Notes: generated by a model not told the origin, from the sequence alone. Positions 33,842-43,166 are shown, counted from the stretch's first letter. The stretch: 64,000 bases of DNA from Iamia sp963728655 (GCA_963728655.1 CAVSLD010000006.1:806001-870000); one strand, 5' to 3'. Numbers and translations are program-made.

Positions 33842-34897
33842 GTGGAAGATCGTCAGAAGTCCCTCGACATGGCCCTCGGCAGCATCGAGAAGCAGTTCGG
33901 CAAGGGCTCGGTCATGAAGATGGGCGAGCGCGACATCATGAACATCGAGTCGGTGCCCACCGGCGCCCTGGCCCTCGACCTCGCCCTCGGCATCGGTGGT
34001 CTGCCCCGGGGGCGGGTCTGCGAGATCTACGGCCCGGAGTCCTCGGGCAAGTCCACCCTGGCCATGCACGTGGTGGCCGAGGCCCAGCGCAACGGCGGCA
34101 TCTGCGCCTACATCGACGCCGAGCACGCCATGGACCCGGTCTACGCCGCCAACATCGGCGTCGACGTCGACGAGATGCTCATCTCCCAGCCCGACACGGG
34201 GGAGCAGGCCCTGGAGATCTGCGACATGCTCGTCCGCTCCGGCGCCCTCGACGTGGTGGTCATCGACTCGGTGGCGGCCCTCACCCCCCGGGCCGAGATC
34301 GAGGGCGAGATGGGCGACAGCCACGTCGGCCTCCAGGCCCGGCTCATGTCCCAGGCCCTGCGCAAGCTCACCGGCAACCTGCACAAGACCGGCACCATCT
34401 GCATCTTCATCAACCAGCTGCGGGAGAAGATCGGCGTGATGTTCGGCTCGCCGGAGACCACCCCCGGCGGCCGGGCGCTGAAGTTCTACTCCTCGGTCCG
34501 CCTCGACATCCGCCGCATCGAGTCCATCAAGGACGGCGTCGAGATCGTGGGCAACCGCACCCGGGTCAAGGTGGTCAAGAACAAGGTGGCCCCACCGTTC
34601 AAGCAGGCCGAGTTCGACATCATGTACGGCAAGGGCGTCAGCCGCGAGGGCTCGGTCCTCGACATCGGCGTCGACCTGGGCATCGTCAAGAAGTCGGGGG
34701 CCTGGTACACCTACGAGGGCGAGCAGCTCGGCCAGGGCCGGGAGAACGCCAAGGGCTTCCTCCTCGACAACCCCGAGGTCATGGTCGAGGTCTCCGAGCG
34801 GATCCGCCGGGAGATGGGCCTCGACGGCGAGGGCGACGCCGACGACGCCATGACCGACGCCGACGACGAGCCCATCTCGCTCGAGATCGACGGCTGA
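33842..34897 (+). CDS. recA: recombinase RecA
   Basis: RecA forms filaments on single-stranded DNA for recombination and triggers LexA self-cleavage. The 351-residue protein has Walker A GPESSGKST (residues 64-72), CAYIDAEHAMDP, VVVIDSVAALTP (Walker B), loop 2 regions and FINQLREKIGVMFG. The C-terminus is acidic, as usual. GTG 33842 is preceded by AGGAAAGGA. Two promoters are visible upstream, one with a LexA box. No recX gene follows; spoVS is the next gene, which is unusual for an actinomycete. Confidence 0.98.
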   Translation: MEDRQKSLDMALGSIEKQFGKGSVMKMGERDIMNIESVPTGALALDLALGIGGLPRGRVCEIYGPESSGKSTLAMHVVAEAQRNGGICAYIDAEHAMDPVYAANIGVDVDEMLISQPDTGEQALEICDMLVRSGALDVVVIDSVAALTPRAEIEGEMGDSHVGLQARLMSQALRKLTGNLHKTGTICIFINQLREKIGVMFGSPETTPGGRALKFYSSVRLDIRRIESIKDGVEIVGNRTRVKVVKNKVAPPFKQAEFDIMYGKGVSREGSVLDIGVDLGIVKKSGAWYTYEGEQLGQGRENAKGFLLDNPEVMVEVSERIRREMGLDGEGDADDAMTDADDEPISLEIDG

Positions 34898-34987
34898 GAC
34901 CGGTCGGGGTCGCCGCCCCACGCGGCCCCGGCACCGTCGGGTGGGCGGCGGCCGGCCCCATGGCCACCGCTCACCCGACCGCGGGAC

Positions 34988-35018
34988 GGCCCGCCCGGAG
35001 CACCCTCCCGGGCGGGCC
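34988..35018 (+). terminator. recA rho-independent-type hairpin
   Basis: An 11-bp perfect stem, GGCCCGCCCGG (34988-34998) and CCGGGCGGGCC (35008-35018), with a 9-nt loop, 90 bp after the recA stop. There is no strong T run, as is common for terminators of high-GC actinomycetes. Confidence 0.8.
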
Positions 35019-35108
35019 TCGCCGCGCCCGACGACCGGTCTGACCTGCGGCGCCGGCCTGTCGGGGTGCTGACGTGATGCCGACCGTGGGGGAGGAGCGG
35101 GGTCCCGG

Positions 35109-35477
35109 GTGTCGAACCCCCCGGAGGTGCCCGCTGCTGCAGAGGTCGAGACGCTGAAGGTCTCCACCAAGTCGAACCCCAACTCCGTCGCCGGCGCCAT
35201 GGCCGGCGCCATCCGCTCGTCGGGGGCGGTCCTGGTCCAGGTCGTCGGCGCCGGCGCCCTCAACCAGGCCACCAAGGCGACGGTGATCGCGCGGGGGATC
35301 CTCTCGGCCAGCGGGCTCGACATCATCGTCACGCCCTCCTTCGCCGACATCGAGATCGACGGTGAGGCCCGCACCGCCCTCCGCCTCCGCCTCGAGGACC
35401 GCCAGCACCGCACCGTCGGCCCCGGCGACCCGGGCCGTCCGCCGCCCCGGAACGGCACCGGCCCCACCCCCTGGTGA
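35109..35477 (+). CDS. spoVS: SpoVS-like protein
   Basis: A 122-residue protein whose residues 14-100 match stage V sporulation protein S (ETLKVSTKSNPNSVAGAMAG, then VQVVGAGALNQATKATVIARG and ITPSFADIEIDGEART type block). It is a small alpha/beta dimer of the Alba-like fold thought to bind nucleic acid. Family members are about 86 residues; the C-terminal Pro-rich tail here is extra. It occupies the place of recX between recA and miaB. No other sporulation gene is in the window, so the name is only by homology. Confidence 0.88.
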   Translation: MSNPPEVPAAAEVETLKVSTKSNPNSVAGAMAGAIRSSGAVLVQVVGAGALNQATKATVIARGILSASGLDIIVTPSFADIEIDGEARTALRLRLEDRQHRTVGPGDPGRPPPRNGTGPTPW

Positions 35478-35582
35478 CCTGAGCGGGGGGCCCGGGCCGT
35501 CGCAGCGTCGACCGGTCGGCAGGGTCGTGGCCCGCCCGGCGCCTCGGTCGCGACCGGAGCCCACCCCGTAGGCTCGGGTCCC

Positions 35583-37022
35583 ATGTCTGGACCGCCCGAG
35601 GCCGACGGGCCCCGTCGCTACCTCGTCCGCACCTTCGGGTGCCAGATGAACGAGAACGACTCCGAGCGCATCTCCGGTCTGCTGGAGGCCGACGGCCTCA
35701 CCCCGGCGACGAGCGAGGACGACGCGGATGTGATCGTCCTCAACACCTGCTGCATCCGGGAGAACGCCGACAACAAGCTCTACGGCACCCTCGGCCACCT
35801 GAAGTCCCGCAAGGACGCCCGCCCCGACCTGCAGATCGTGGTGGGCGGGTGCCTGGCCCAGAAGGATCGCGACCAGGTCCGGGCCCGGGCGCCCTACGTC
35901 GACGTGGTGCTGGGCACCCACAACGTCCACCGGGCGGCCGAGCTGGTGGCCCAGGCCCGGGCCGGGGGGCCGATCACCGAGATCCTCGACGCCGCGGTGG
36001 CCGACGACGCCACCATGTTCCCCTCGGCCCTGGCCACCCGCAGCGGGCCGGGCCACACCGCCTGGGTCACCATCCAGATCGGTTGCGACAACTCCTGCGC
36101 CTTCTGCATCGTGCCCGCGGTGCGGGGCCCGGAGATCAGCCGGCCCTTCGCCGCCCTGGTGGGCGAGGTCGAGGCGCTGGCCTCCGACGGCGTCACCGAG
36201 GTGACCTTGCTGGGCCAGAACGTGAACTCCTACGGGCGCGACATCACCCTCGCCGCCCGCCAGGCCGGTGACGACGTGCGGGTGCGACCCCTGTTCGCCG
36301 ACCTGCTCCGGGCCGCGGGGGCCGTCGACGGCATCCGCCGGGTGCGCTTCACCAGCCCCCACCCCAAGGACCTGCGGCCCGAGACCATCGCCGCCATGGC
36401 CGAGGTGCCCGAGGTCTGCGACCACCTGCACCTCCCCCTGCAGTCGGGCTCGGACCGGGTGCTCGCCGCCATGCACCGGGGCTACACCGCCGAGCGCTAC
36501 CTCGCCCGCCTGGCCGACGCCCGCGCCGCGGTCCCGGACCTCGCGGTGACCACCGACATCATCGTGGGCTTCCCGGGCGAGACCGAGGACGACTTCACCC
36601 GCACCCTCGAGGTCGCGGCCGAGGCCGCCTACGACTCGGCCTACACCTTCGTCTACTCACCCCGCCCGGGCACCGAGGCGGCGGAGATGGCCGACCAGGA
36701 GGTCCCCGCCGAGGTCGTGGCCGAGCGCTTCGACCGGCTCAAGGTCGTGGTGGAGCGCACGGCCGTCGCCGCCCACCGGGCCCGCATCGGCCGGGTCGAG
36801 GAGGTCGCGGTGGAGGGCCCGTCGCGCAAGGACCCCTCCGTGCTCACCGGCCGCACCGGCCAGAACAAGCTGGTGCACTTCCCCAGCCCGACCCCGCTGC
36901 GGGCCGGCACCTACGCCCAGGTGCGGGTGACCGACGCCGCCTCCCACCACCTGCGGGGCGAGCTGGTCGACGTGGTGGCCCCGGCCCGTCACCGCACGCG
37001 GATCCCCGTCTCCGCCCTCTGA
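35583..37022 (+). CDS. miaB: tRNA-2-methylthio-N6-dimethylallyladenosine synthase
   Basis: MiaB adds the methylthio group to isopentenyl-A37 of tRNAs reading U-starting codons, after MiaA. The 479-residue protein has the UPF0004 domain (RTFGCQMNENDSERISGLL; Cys in LNTCCIRENADNK and VGGCLAQKD), the radical-SAM motif CDNSCAFCIVP, HLPLQSGSDRVL, TDIIVGFPGETEDDF and a TRAM domain. TAGGCT (35569-35574) lies eight nucleotides before ATG 35583. miaA is 1 kb downstream, separated by an aquaporin gene on the other strand. Confidence 0.95.
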   Translation: MSGPPEADGPRRYLVRTFGCQMNENDSERISGLLEADGLTPATSEDDADVIVLNTCCIRENADNKLYGTLGHLKSRKDARPDLQIVVGGCLAQKDRDQVRARAPYVDVVLGTHNVHRAAELVAQARAGGPITEILDAAVADDATMFPSALATRSGPGHTAWVTIQIGCDNSCAFCIVPAVRGPEISRPFAALVGEVEALASDGVTEVTLLGQNVNSYGRDITLAARQAGDDVRVRPLFADLLRAAGAVDGIRRVRFTSPHPKDLRPETIAAMAEVPEVCDHLHLPLQSGSDRVLAAMHRGYTAERYLARLADARAAVPDLAVTTDIIVGFPGETEDDFTRTLEVAAEAAYDSAYTFVYSPRPGTEAAEMADQEVPAEVVAERFDRLKVVVERTAVAAHRARIGRVEEVAVEGPSRKDPSVLTGRTGQNKLVHFPSPTPLRAGTYAQVRVTDAASHHLRGELVDVVAPARHRTRIPVSAL

Positions 37023-37048
37023 GGGCTGGCGCCGCGACCCGTCGCGCG

Positions 37049-37765
37049 TCAGGCCGCGCTGGTGTCGCCCGCGGCCTCGCCGAAGAGGGCGGGGTAGGCC
37101 AGACCGGCCAGGCCACCGCCGAGGAGCGGGGCCAGGATGAAGAACCAGATCTGGCGCAGCCACGTCCCGCCGACGAACAGGGCGGGGCCGATGGAGCGCG
37201 CCGGGTTCACCGAGGTGTTGTCGACCGGGATGGAGATGAGGTGGATCAGGGTCAGGGCCAGGCCGATGGCCACCCCGGCCAGGGCCGGGTGGGCCCGGGC
37301 GTCGGTGGCGCCCAGGATCACCATGACGAACCCGAAGGTGAGCACGATCTCGACCACCGCGGCGGCGAGGAGGTTGTAGCCCTCGGGCGAGCCCTCGGCG
37401 CCGAAGCCGTTGGCCGCGAGGAAGTTGCCGTCGGAGGCGAAGTCGGGCTTGCCGTTGGCGATCACGAGCAGCACCGCGGCGGCGGCGATCGCCCCCACCA
37501 CCTGGGCGGCCATGTAGGGCAGGACGTCCTTGGTCGGGAACCGCCTCGCCAGGAGGTGGCCCAGGGTGACCGCCGGGTTGAAGTGGCCGCCGGAGATGTG
37601 GCCCAGGGCGTAGGCCATGGTCATCACCGTGAGACCGAAGGCGAAGGCCACGCCGAGGAAGCCGACGTGGTCGCCGGCCAGCACCGCGGTGCCGCAGCCG
37701 CCGAGCACGAGCCAGAAGGTGCCGATGCCCTCGGCCGAGAGGCGACGGGCGAGGGTGCGGTCCAT
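37049..37765 (-). CDS. aqpZ: aquaporin Z
   Basis: A 238-residue water channel with six membrane segments and both NPA half-helices, HFNPAVT (in HISGGHFNPAVTLGH, about residue 60) and SVNPARS (about residue 184). The selectivity filter residues look water-specific (His, Arg), as in AqpZ rather than glycerol facilitators. ATG 37765 has GGAGGT just upstream. It interrupts the usual miaB-miaA order and is convergent with miaB. A 20-bp perfect palindrome (37809-37828) lies 44 bp before its start. Confidence 0.92.
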   Translation of the reverse strand: MDRTLARRLSAEGIGTFWLVLGGCGTAVLAGDHVGFLGVAFAFGLTVMTMAYALGHISGGHFNPAVTLGHLLARRFPTKDVLPYMAAQVVGAIAAAAVLLVIANGKPDFASDGNFLAANGFGAEGSPEGYNLLAAAVVEIVLTFGFVMVILGATDARAHPALAGVAIGLALTLIHLISIPVDNTSVNPARSIGPALFVGGTWLRQIWFFILAPLLGGGLAGLAYPALFGEAAGDTSAA

Positions 37766-37808
37766 GACGACCTCCGGTGGGGGAGCCGGGAGAGGGGGTG
37801 CGGCCGTG

Positions 37809-37828
37809 GCTCACCCCCGGGGGTGAGC
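37809..37828. promoter_or_regulatory. 20-bp perfect palindrome upstream of the aquaporin gene
   Basis: GCTCACCCCCGGGGGTGAGC has no central spacer. On the minus strand it follows TACCGT (37837-37832), a possible -10 element, so it would overlap the transcript start of the aquaporin gene. It could be an operator or, in RNA, a stem. The rest of 37766-38063 holds only the miaA leader; I see nothing else in it. Confidence 0.55.
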
Positions 37829-38063
37829 GGGACGGTACTCCTCGGCAGGGGGGCGTGCAGGAGGCGCCGGGCGCAGCGCCTCGGCCTCTCCGCCCCTGGT
37901 CGCGGCGGTCCTCGGACCGCAGGCCGGTGATGCTGGTCGACGCGGGTCGAGGGGGCGGCACGGTGGCGGGGCGGAGCCGTCGCTCCCGGCATGATGGCCG
38001 GGTGATCGGTCGTCGCTCCCGCCGTGGCCGGACTGCGGGGCCGGCGGGAGGGGCGAGGCGCCG

Positions 38064-38993
38064 GTGACGCCCGGGCTGCGACCGGCCGCGGTCGCCCTCG
38101 TCGGGGCCACCGCCTCGGGCAAGTCGGCCCTGGCCCTGGCCGCGGCGCGGGCCCTGCCCGACGTGGAGCTGGTGTCGATCGACTCCATGCAGGTCTACAG
38201 GGGCATGGACGTGGGGACGGCCAAGCCCACGCCGGCCGAGCGGGCCGAGGTGCCCCACCACCTGCTCGACCTCGTCGACCCCTGGGAGGAGTGCTCGCTC
38301 GCCTGGTTCCAGCAGCAGGCGCGAGCCGCCCTGGCCGACGTGGCCGCACGGGGGCGGCGGGCGGTGCTGGTGGGCGGCACCGGCCTCTACCTGCGGGCCG
38401 TGGTCGACGACCTCGACATCCCGGGCCAGTACCCCGAGGTGCGGGCCGAGCTGGAGGCCGAGGCCGACACCGCCGCCCTCCACGAGCGGCTCACGGCGCT
38501 GGACCCCCTCGCCGCGACCCGGATGGAGCCCGGCAACCGACGCCGCATCGTGCGGGCGCTGGAGGTGGGTCTGGGCAGCGGGCGTCCGTTCTCGTCCTAC
38601 GGCCCGGGACTCGACGCCTTCCCCGACGATCGGACCCCCCAGGTCGGCATCCGCCTGCCGGCCGAGGTCGTCCGGGCCCGGATCGAGGCCCGCTACGCGC
38701 AGCAGGTGGCCGACGGCTTCCTCGACGAGGTCGATGCCCTGCTCGCCCTCGACCACCCGCTGAGCCGCACCGCGGGCCAGGCCCTCGGCTACCGCGAGCT
38801 GCTGGCCCACCGCCGGGGCGAGACGACCCTCGACGAGGCCCTCGACCTGGCCGTCCGCCGCACCCGACGCTTCGCCCGGCGTCAGCGGGTCTGGTTCCGC
38901 CGCGACCCCCGCATCGACTGGGTCGACGCCGAGGCCGACCCCGCCGCGGCGGCCGACGAGGTCGTGGCCCGCCTGGCGGCCGCCCTGGGGTGA
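38064..38993 (+). CDS. miaA: tRNA dimethylallyltransferase
   Basis: MiaA transfers the dimethylallyl group to A37 of tRNA, the step before MiaB. A 309-residue protein with the P-loop GATASGKS (residues 14-21), SIDSMQVYRGMDVGTAKPT, LVGGTGLYLRAVVDDL, and the C-terminal block RTRRFARRQRVWFRRD. GTG 38064 follows GGAGGGG. A GNAT gene follows directly, possibly overlapping the stop codon. Confidence 0.94.
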   Translation: MTPGLRPAAVALVGATASGKSALALAAARALPDVELVSIDSMQVYRGMDVGTAKPTPAERAEVPHHLLDLVDPWEECSLAWFQQQARAALADVAARGRRAVLVGGTGLYLRAVVDDLDIPGQYPEVRAELEAEADTAALHERLTALDPLAATRMEPGNRRRIVRALEVGLGSGRPFSSYGPGLDAFPDDRTPQVGIRLPAEVVRARIEARYAQQVADGFLDEVDALLALDHPLSRTAGQALGYRELLAHRRGETTLDEALDLAVRRTRRFARRQRVWFRRDPRIDWVDAEADPAAAADEVVARLAAALG

Positions 38994-39064
38994 TGCTGCC
39001 GGCGGGACGGCGCAGGGGTCGACCCGGGTGGGTCGGCCACGCCCCCCCTCGCGAGGATGGGCCC

Positions 39065-39655
39065 GTGCCCGCACGCCTCACCCCGCCACCTCCCGGGTTG
39101 GTCGTGCAGCCCGAGCCGTGGGGTGAGGGCGACGGCGCCGTCCTCGTGGCCGACCTGCTCGACGACCTCGACCGCCGCTACGGGCCCCTCGCCATCCCGG
39201 GCGACGGGCCCGACCTGGGCGCGGCCCTGCCACCGGAGGCGTGGCCCGCGCCCCCGGCGGCCCACCCTCACGACCCCCGCTGGGCGGTGACCGCCGAGGC
39301 GGTGGTGCCCCCGGCGGGCCGGTTCCTCGTGGCGCGCCTCGATGGCGTGGCGGTGGGGTGCGGAGCTCTGCGCCCGTTGCCCGGCGGCCCACCCGACGTG
39401 GCCGAGGTGAAGCGCATGTTCACGGCACCCGGCGCTCGGGGGCGGGGGGTGGCTCGCGCCCTGCTGGCCCACATCGAGGGCGCGGCTGCGGAGCTGGGCT
39501 ACCGGACGGTCGTGCTGGAGACGGGTCTGGCCCAGCCCGAGGCCATCGCTCTCTACCGCTCTGCCGGGTGGGAGCTGGTGGCGCCCTACGGCGAGTACCG
39601 CCACGAGCCGTCCTCCCTGTGCTTCGGCCGCCGGGTGGACGGTCGCACGGCCTGA
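39065..39655 (+). CDS. GNAT-family N-acetyltransferase
   Basis: A 196-residue protein with the GNAT fold: VAEVKRMFTAPGARGRGVAR (acetyl-CoA loop GARGRGVA), LLAHIEGAAAELGYRTVVLET and ALYRSAGWELV. Substrate unknown. Two starts are possible: GTG 39065, or ATG 38993 that overlaps the miaA stop (TGATG) and adds 24 residues of low-complexity sequence. I prefer GTG 39065 because the domain begins right after it and GAGGAT (39053-39058) is six nucleotides upstream. Confidence 0.82.
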   Translation: MPARLTPPPPGLVVQPEPWGEGDGAVLVADLLDDLDRRYGPLAIPGDGPDLGAALPPEAWPAPPAAHPHDPRWAVTAEAVVPPAGRFLVARLDGVAVGCGALRPLPGGPPDVAEVKRMFTAPGARGRGVARALLAHIEGAAAELGYRTVVLETGLAQPEAIALYRSAGWELVAPYGEYRHEPSSLCFGRRVDGRTA

Positions 39656-39826
39656 GCTCCGCGTCCCGGACGCGGGGGACGACGCCGAGGCCGAGGTGGC
39701 GAGGAGGCACCACAGCATCCACGTCCGCGACCACCGGTGAGCGGGACGGGTCGGGAGGGGGAACCCGGGCGGCATCGGCCGCCGCTCCTGCGAGACTGGC
39801 CCCCACGCCCGACCGGTCGGAGGACC

Positions 39827-40663
39827 ATGGCCCACCGCCTCACCAAGCACCACGGACTCGGCAACGACTTCCTCGTGCTGCTCGGCCCCGCCTCCGCCCT
39901 CGCCGGGGTGGGGGCCGACGAGGCGCGCCGGTGGTGCGACCGGCACCGCGGCGTCGGGGCCGACGGACTGCTCCTCGGCGTCACCGACACGGACGCCGCC
40001 GACCTGGTGATGACCCTCCACAACGCCGACGGCAGCCGGGCCGAGATGAGCGGCAACGGCATCCGGTGCCTGGCCCAGGCCGAGGCCGACCGGCGCGGCG
40101 TCGCCACCGTCGAGCTCCGCATCGTCACCGACGGCGGCCCCCGCACCGTGGCCGTCACCCCGGGTCCCGACGACGCCACGATCGTGGCCTCTGTCGACAT
40201 GGGCCCGGCCGGACCCGGCCCCGAGCCCGACGGGCCCACCGGCCCGGTCGGCGCCGAGGACGAACCCGCCGCCCTCGCCCTCGAGCCCAAGGAGACCCGC
40301 ACCCTCGACCTGGGCAACCCCCACGTCGTGCTGCTGGTCGACGACCCCGGGGCGGTCGAGGTCGCCCGGGCCGGGCCCCACTGGGAGGCGGCCTGGTCGG
40401 CGGGAATCAACGTGCATGCGGTGGCGCCCACCCCCGGCGAGGCCGACGCCGTCACCATGGCGATCTGGGAGCGCGGCGCCGGGGCCACGGAGGCCTGCGG
40501 CACCGGCGCCACCGCGGCCGCCCGGGCCGCCCACGACTGGGGGCTGGTCGGCACCGAGGTCACCGTCCACATGCGCGGCGGCGACGTCGGGGTGGTGGTG
40601 GGCGATCGCATGACCCTGCGGGGCCCGTCGGTGCGCATCGCCCGCGTGGAGGTGGCCCGGTGA
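39827..40663 (+). CDS. dapF: diaminopimelate epimerase
   Basis: DapF converts LL- to meso-diaminopimelate, for peptidoglycan and lysine. The 278-residue protein has both catalytic Cys: Cys81 in MSGNGIRCLAQ and Cys224 in TEACGTGA. KHHGLGNDFLVL at the start, RGVGADGLLL and LGNPHVVLLVDD are also conserved. ATG 39827 follows GGAGG by 3 nt. hflX begins inside its stop codon, so the two are coupled. Confidence 0.96.
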   Translation: MAHRLTKHHGLGNDFLVLLGPASALAGVGADEARRWCDRHRGVGADGLLLGVTDTDAADLVMTLHNADGSRAEMSGNGIRCLAQAEADRRGVATVELRIVTDGGPRTVAVTPGPDDATIVASVDMGPAGPGPEPDGPTGPVGAEDEPAALALEPKETRTLDLGNPHVVLLVDDPGAVEVARAGPHWEAAWSAGINVHAVAPTPGEADAVTMAIWERGAGATEACGTGATAAARAAHDWGLVGTEVTVHMRGGDVGVVVGDRMTLRGPSVRIARVEVAR

Positions 40664-42174
40664 CGGCACCGACCGATGGCCCCCGCGACCGCTGGGGCCA
40701 CGCCCTCGACGACCTCGACCAGGGCCACGACGCAGGAGACGGGCAGGACGGCCGCGACGGGCGCGACGTCGTCGACGACCGCCTCGACGCCGATGCACCC
40801 GACGGCGGTTCCGACGACGACGCCCTCACCCTGCGCCCGGCCGACGACGAGAGCCACCGTGGCGCCTTCGGCGACTACGGCGGCACCTCCGGCGCGTTCA
40901 TCGAGCGGTCCTTCCGGGAGAAGATCCTGCTCGTCGGGGTCACCCTGCCGCCGGCCCACGAGGAGGAGACCGAGGCCAGCCTGGACGAGCTGGAGCTGCT
41001 CGTCGACACCGCCGGGGCCGATGTGGTGGGCCGGGTGCTCCAGCGTCGCAGCCGGGTCGAGCCCGCGACCTACATCGGCACGGGCAAGGTGGCCGAGCTG
41101 AAGGCCCTGGCCGAGGCGGTCGACTGCGACACGGTCGTGTTCGACGACGAGCTCAGCCCCGCCCAGCAGAACACCCTGGAGAAGAGGCTCGGCCGCACCG
41201 CCATCGACCGCACCGCGGTCATCCTCGACATCTTCGCCCAGAACGCCTCCAGCCAGGAGGGCAAGGCCCAGGTCGAGCTGGCCATGCACCGCTACCGCCT
41301 GCCCCGGCTCCGGGGCCGGGGCGGGTCACTGTCCCAGCAGGCGGGCGGCGCCGGCGGCGGCCTCGGTGCCCGCCGCGGCCCGGGTGAGACCCAGCTCGAG
41401 GTCGACCGCCGGCGGGTGCTGCGCCGGGTCCACAAGCTCGAGGCCGACCTCCGCGACATCGACCGCCACCGGGCCACCCAGCGCAAGTCCCGCCACCGCA
41501 GCCGCTTCGCCCACGTCGCCCTCGTCGGCTACACCAACGCAGGCAAGTCCACGCTGCTCAACCGGCTCACCGACGCCGACGTCCACGTCGAGGACCGCCT
41601 CTTCGCCACGCTCGACGCCACCACCCGGCGCCTGGCCCTGCCCGGGGGCGAGACGGTGTTCGCCACCGACACCGTCGGCTTCGTGCGCAAGCTGCCCCAC
41701 CACCTGGTGCAGGCCTTCCGCTCCACCCTCGACGTGGCCGGCGAGGCCGACCTGCTCGTCCACGTCGTCGACGCGTCGAGCCCGGACCCCGAGCTCCAGA
41801 TGGCGGCGGTGCGCGACGTCCTCGACGAGATCGACGCCGGCGGCGTGCCCGAGCTGCTCTGCTTCAACAAGGCCGACCTCACCCCCGAGGCCAAGCGCCT
41901 GGTCGACCGCCACCCGGGCTCGGTCGCCGTGTCGGCCGCGGCCGGCACCGGCATCGAGGCCCTCCTCACCGCCATCAGCGACCGGCTCCGGGCCATGACC
42001 ACCGTCGTCGCCCTCGAGGTCCCCTTCGCCCGGGGCGACGTCCTGGCCGAGATCCACCGCGAGGGCGAGGTCCTCTCCGAGGAGGCCGGGCCCGCAGCCA
42101 TGGAGGTGCTGGCCCGCCTCGACGACGCCGGCCGCTCCCGCCTCTCGGAGTTCGTCGTCGAGCCCACCTCCTAG
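40660..42174 (+). CDS. hflX: ribosome-dissociating GTPase HflX
   Basis: HflX rescues stalled ribosomes by splitting subunits. The 504-residue protein has an extra acidic N-terminus (1-75), the HflX nucleotide-binding domain (GRVLQRRSRVEPATYIGTGKVAELK, FDDELSPAQQNTLEKRLG), a Gly-rich hinge (RGRGGSLSQQAGGAGGGLG), and the GTPase domain with G1 GYTNAGKST, G3 DTVGF, G4 NKAD and G5 SAAAG. The start GTG 40660 overlaps the dapF stop (GTGA). Confidence 0.95.
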   Translation: MTAPTDGPRDRWGHALDDLDQGHDAGDGQDGRDGRDVVDDRLDADAPDGGSDDDALTLRPADDESHRGAFGDYGGTSGAFIERSFREKILLVGVTLPPAHEEETEASLDELELLVDTAGADVVGRVLQRRSRVEPATYIGTGKVAELKALAEAVDCDTVVFDDELSPAQQNTLEKRLGRTAIDRTAVILDIFAQNASSQEGKAQVELAMHRYRLPRLRGRGGSLSQQAGGAGGGLGARRGPGETQLEVDRRRVLRRVHKLEADLRDIDRHRATQRKSRHRSRFAHVALVGYTNAGKSTLLNRLTDADVHVEDRLFATLDATTRRLALPGGETVFATDTVGFVRKLPHHLVQAFRSTLDVAGEADLLVHVVDASSPDPELQMAAVRDVLDEIDAGGVPELLCFNKADLTPEAKRLVDRHPGSVAVSAAAGTGIEALLTAISDRLRAMTTVVALEVPFARGDVLAEIHREGEVLSEEAGPAAMEVLARLDDAGRSRLSEFVVEPTS

Positions 42175-42181
42175 GCGGGCT

Positions 42182-42198
42182 CCGGGGCGGGGCCCCGG
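42182..42198 (+). terminator. putative hflX terminator hairpin
   Basis: CCGGGGC (42182-42188), 3-nt loop, GCCCCGG (42192-42198), eight bases after the hflX stop and before the TAGCCT hexamer of the next gene. The stem is short but fully paired. Confidence 0.5.
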
Positions 42199-42225
42199 GC
42201 GCCCCCCACTAGCCTCGCCCCGGTC

Positions 42226-43164
42226 ATGGACGCCTCGCTCCTCCTCCACCTCACCTCGCACCGGCCGCTGTCGCTCCAGGCCGTGGACCGGCTCACCACG
42301 GTCGACCCCGAGCGGCTCGAGGTGCTGGCCATGGCCACGGTGGCCGAGATCCTGGAGACGGTGGAGAACGCCCCGGGCTGCGTGGCCCTCCTCCCCGTGG
42401 AGGACTCCTACGAGGGTGAGAACACCGCCGTCCTCGACCGCCTGGTGTTCGGCACCCGACGCGTGTTCGTCAGCGAGGAGGTCGTCGTGGGCGAGACCCT
42501 CGACGCCTTCCGGGTCCCGTCCGACGCCCCGGCCGAGGGGCGCGTCGCCATCTCCGCCCCCCGGGCCATCGAGCACTGCCACCGCTTCATCCGGGAGAAC
42601 GGCCTGGTCACCCGCTTCGTGGGCTCGACCCAGGAGGCGTGTCGCACCGCATCGGACACCGGCGACACCTCCCTGGTGGTGCTGGCCCCGGCCGAGGTGG
42701 CCCGGGCCCACGGCCTGGTCCCCCTGGCCGTCGGCGTCGACGACATGCCCGAGGCCCGCACCCGCTTCTTCCTGGTCGGCCAGGAGGTCGCGGCCCCGAC
42801 CGGACGGGACAAGACCACGCTGGTGCTGACCCAGCCCGGCGACCGCTCCGGCAACCTCCAGCGCTTCCTGGAGGCCTTCGGCCACCACGACGTCAACCTG
42901 GTGAGCCTGCACAGCCGACCCCTCAGCTCGGCCGCCGACTACTGCTTCCTCGTCACCGCCGAGGCCCACGTGGCCGAGGAGCAGATGGCCGCGGTGATCG
43001 AGGACCTGTGGGCCGCGGGCGCCCAGATCAAGGTGGTGGGGGCCTACCCACACCGGGAGAGCGCCCAGGTGGTGGCGCCCTTCGCCGAGCCGCCGGCGTC
43101 GGTCGGCCGCCAGTCCAGCGCGGCCGAGAAGGCGGGGCTGCTGGGCGCCGGCCGCCCGGGCTGA
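42226..43164 (+). CDS. prephenate dehydratase-like paralogue, degenerate N-terminus
   Basis: A 312-residue homologue of the next gene. It keeps LLPVEDSYEGENTAVLD (in place of PVENS-EG), GSTQEACRTASD, the TRF block (EARTRFFLVG) and a C-terminal ACT domain (HHDVNLVSLHSRPL). It lacks the GPEGTFAH loop at the N-terminus that binds prephenate in true enzymes; that region reads LLHLTSHRPLSLQAVDRL. It may have lost catalysis and act as a regulatory partner of the adjacent enzyme, or have a changed substrate. ATG 42226 is ten nucleotides after TAGCCT (42210-42215). Confidence 0.75.
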   Translation: MDASLLLHLTSHRPLSLQAVDRLTTVDPERLEVLAMATVAEILETVENAPGCVALLPVEDSYEGENTAVLDRLVFGTRRVFVSEEVVVGETLDAFRVPSDAPAEGRVAISAPRAIEHCHRFIRENGLVTRFVGSTQEACRTASDTGDTSLVVLAPAEVARAHGLVPLAVGVDDMPEARTRFFLVGQEVAAPTGRDKTTLVLTQPGDRSGNLQRFLEAFGHHDVNLVSLHSRPLSSAADYCFLVTAEAHVAEEQMAAVIEDLWAAGAQIKVVGAYPHRESAQVVAPFAEPPASVGRQSSAAEKAGLLGAGRPG

Positions 43165-43166
43165 CC

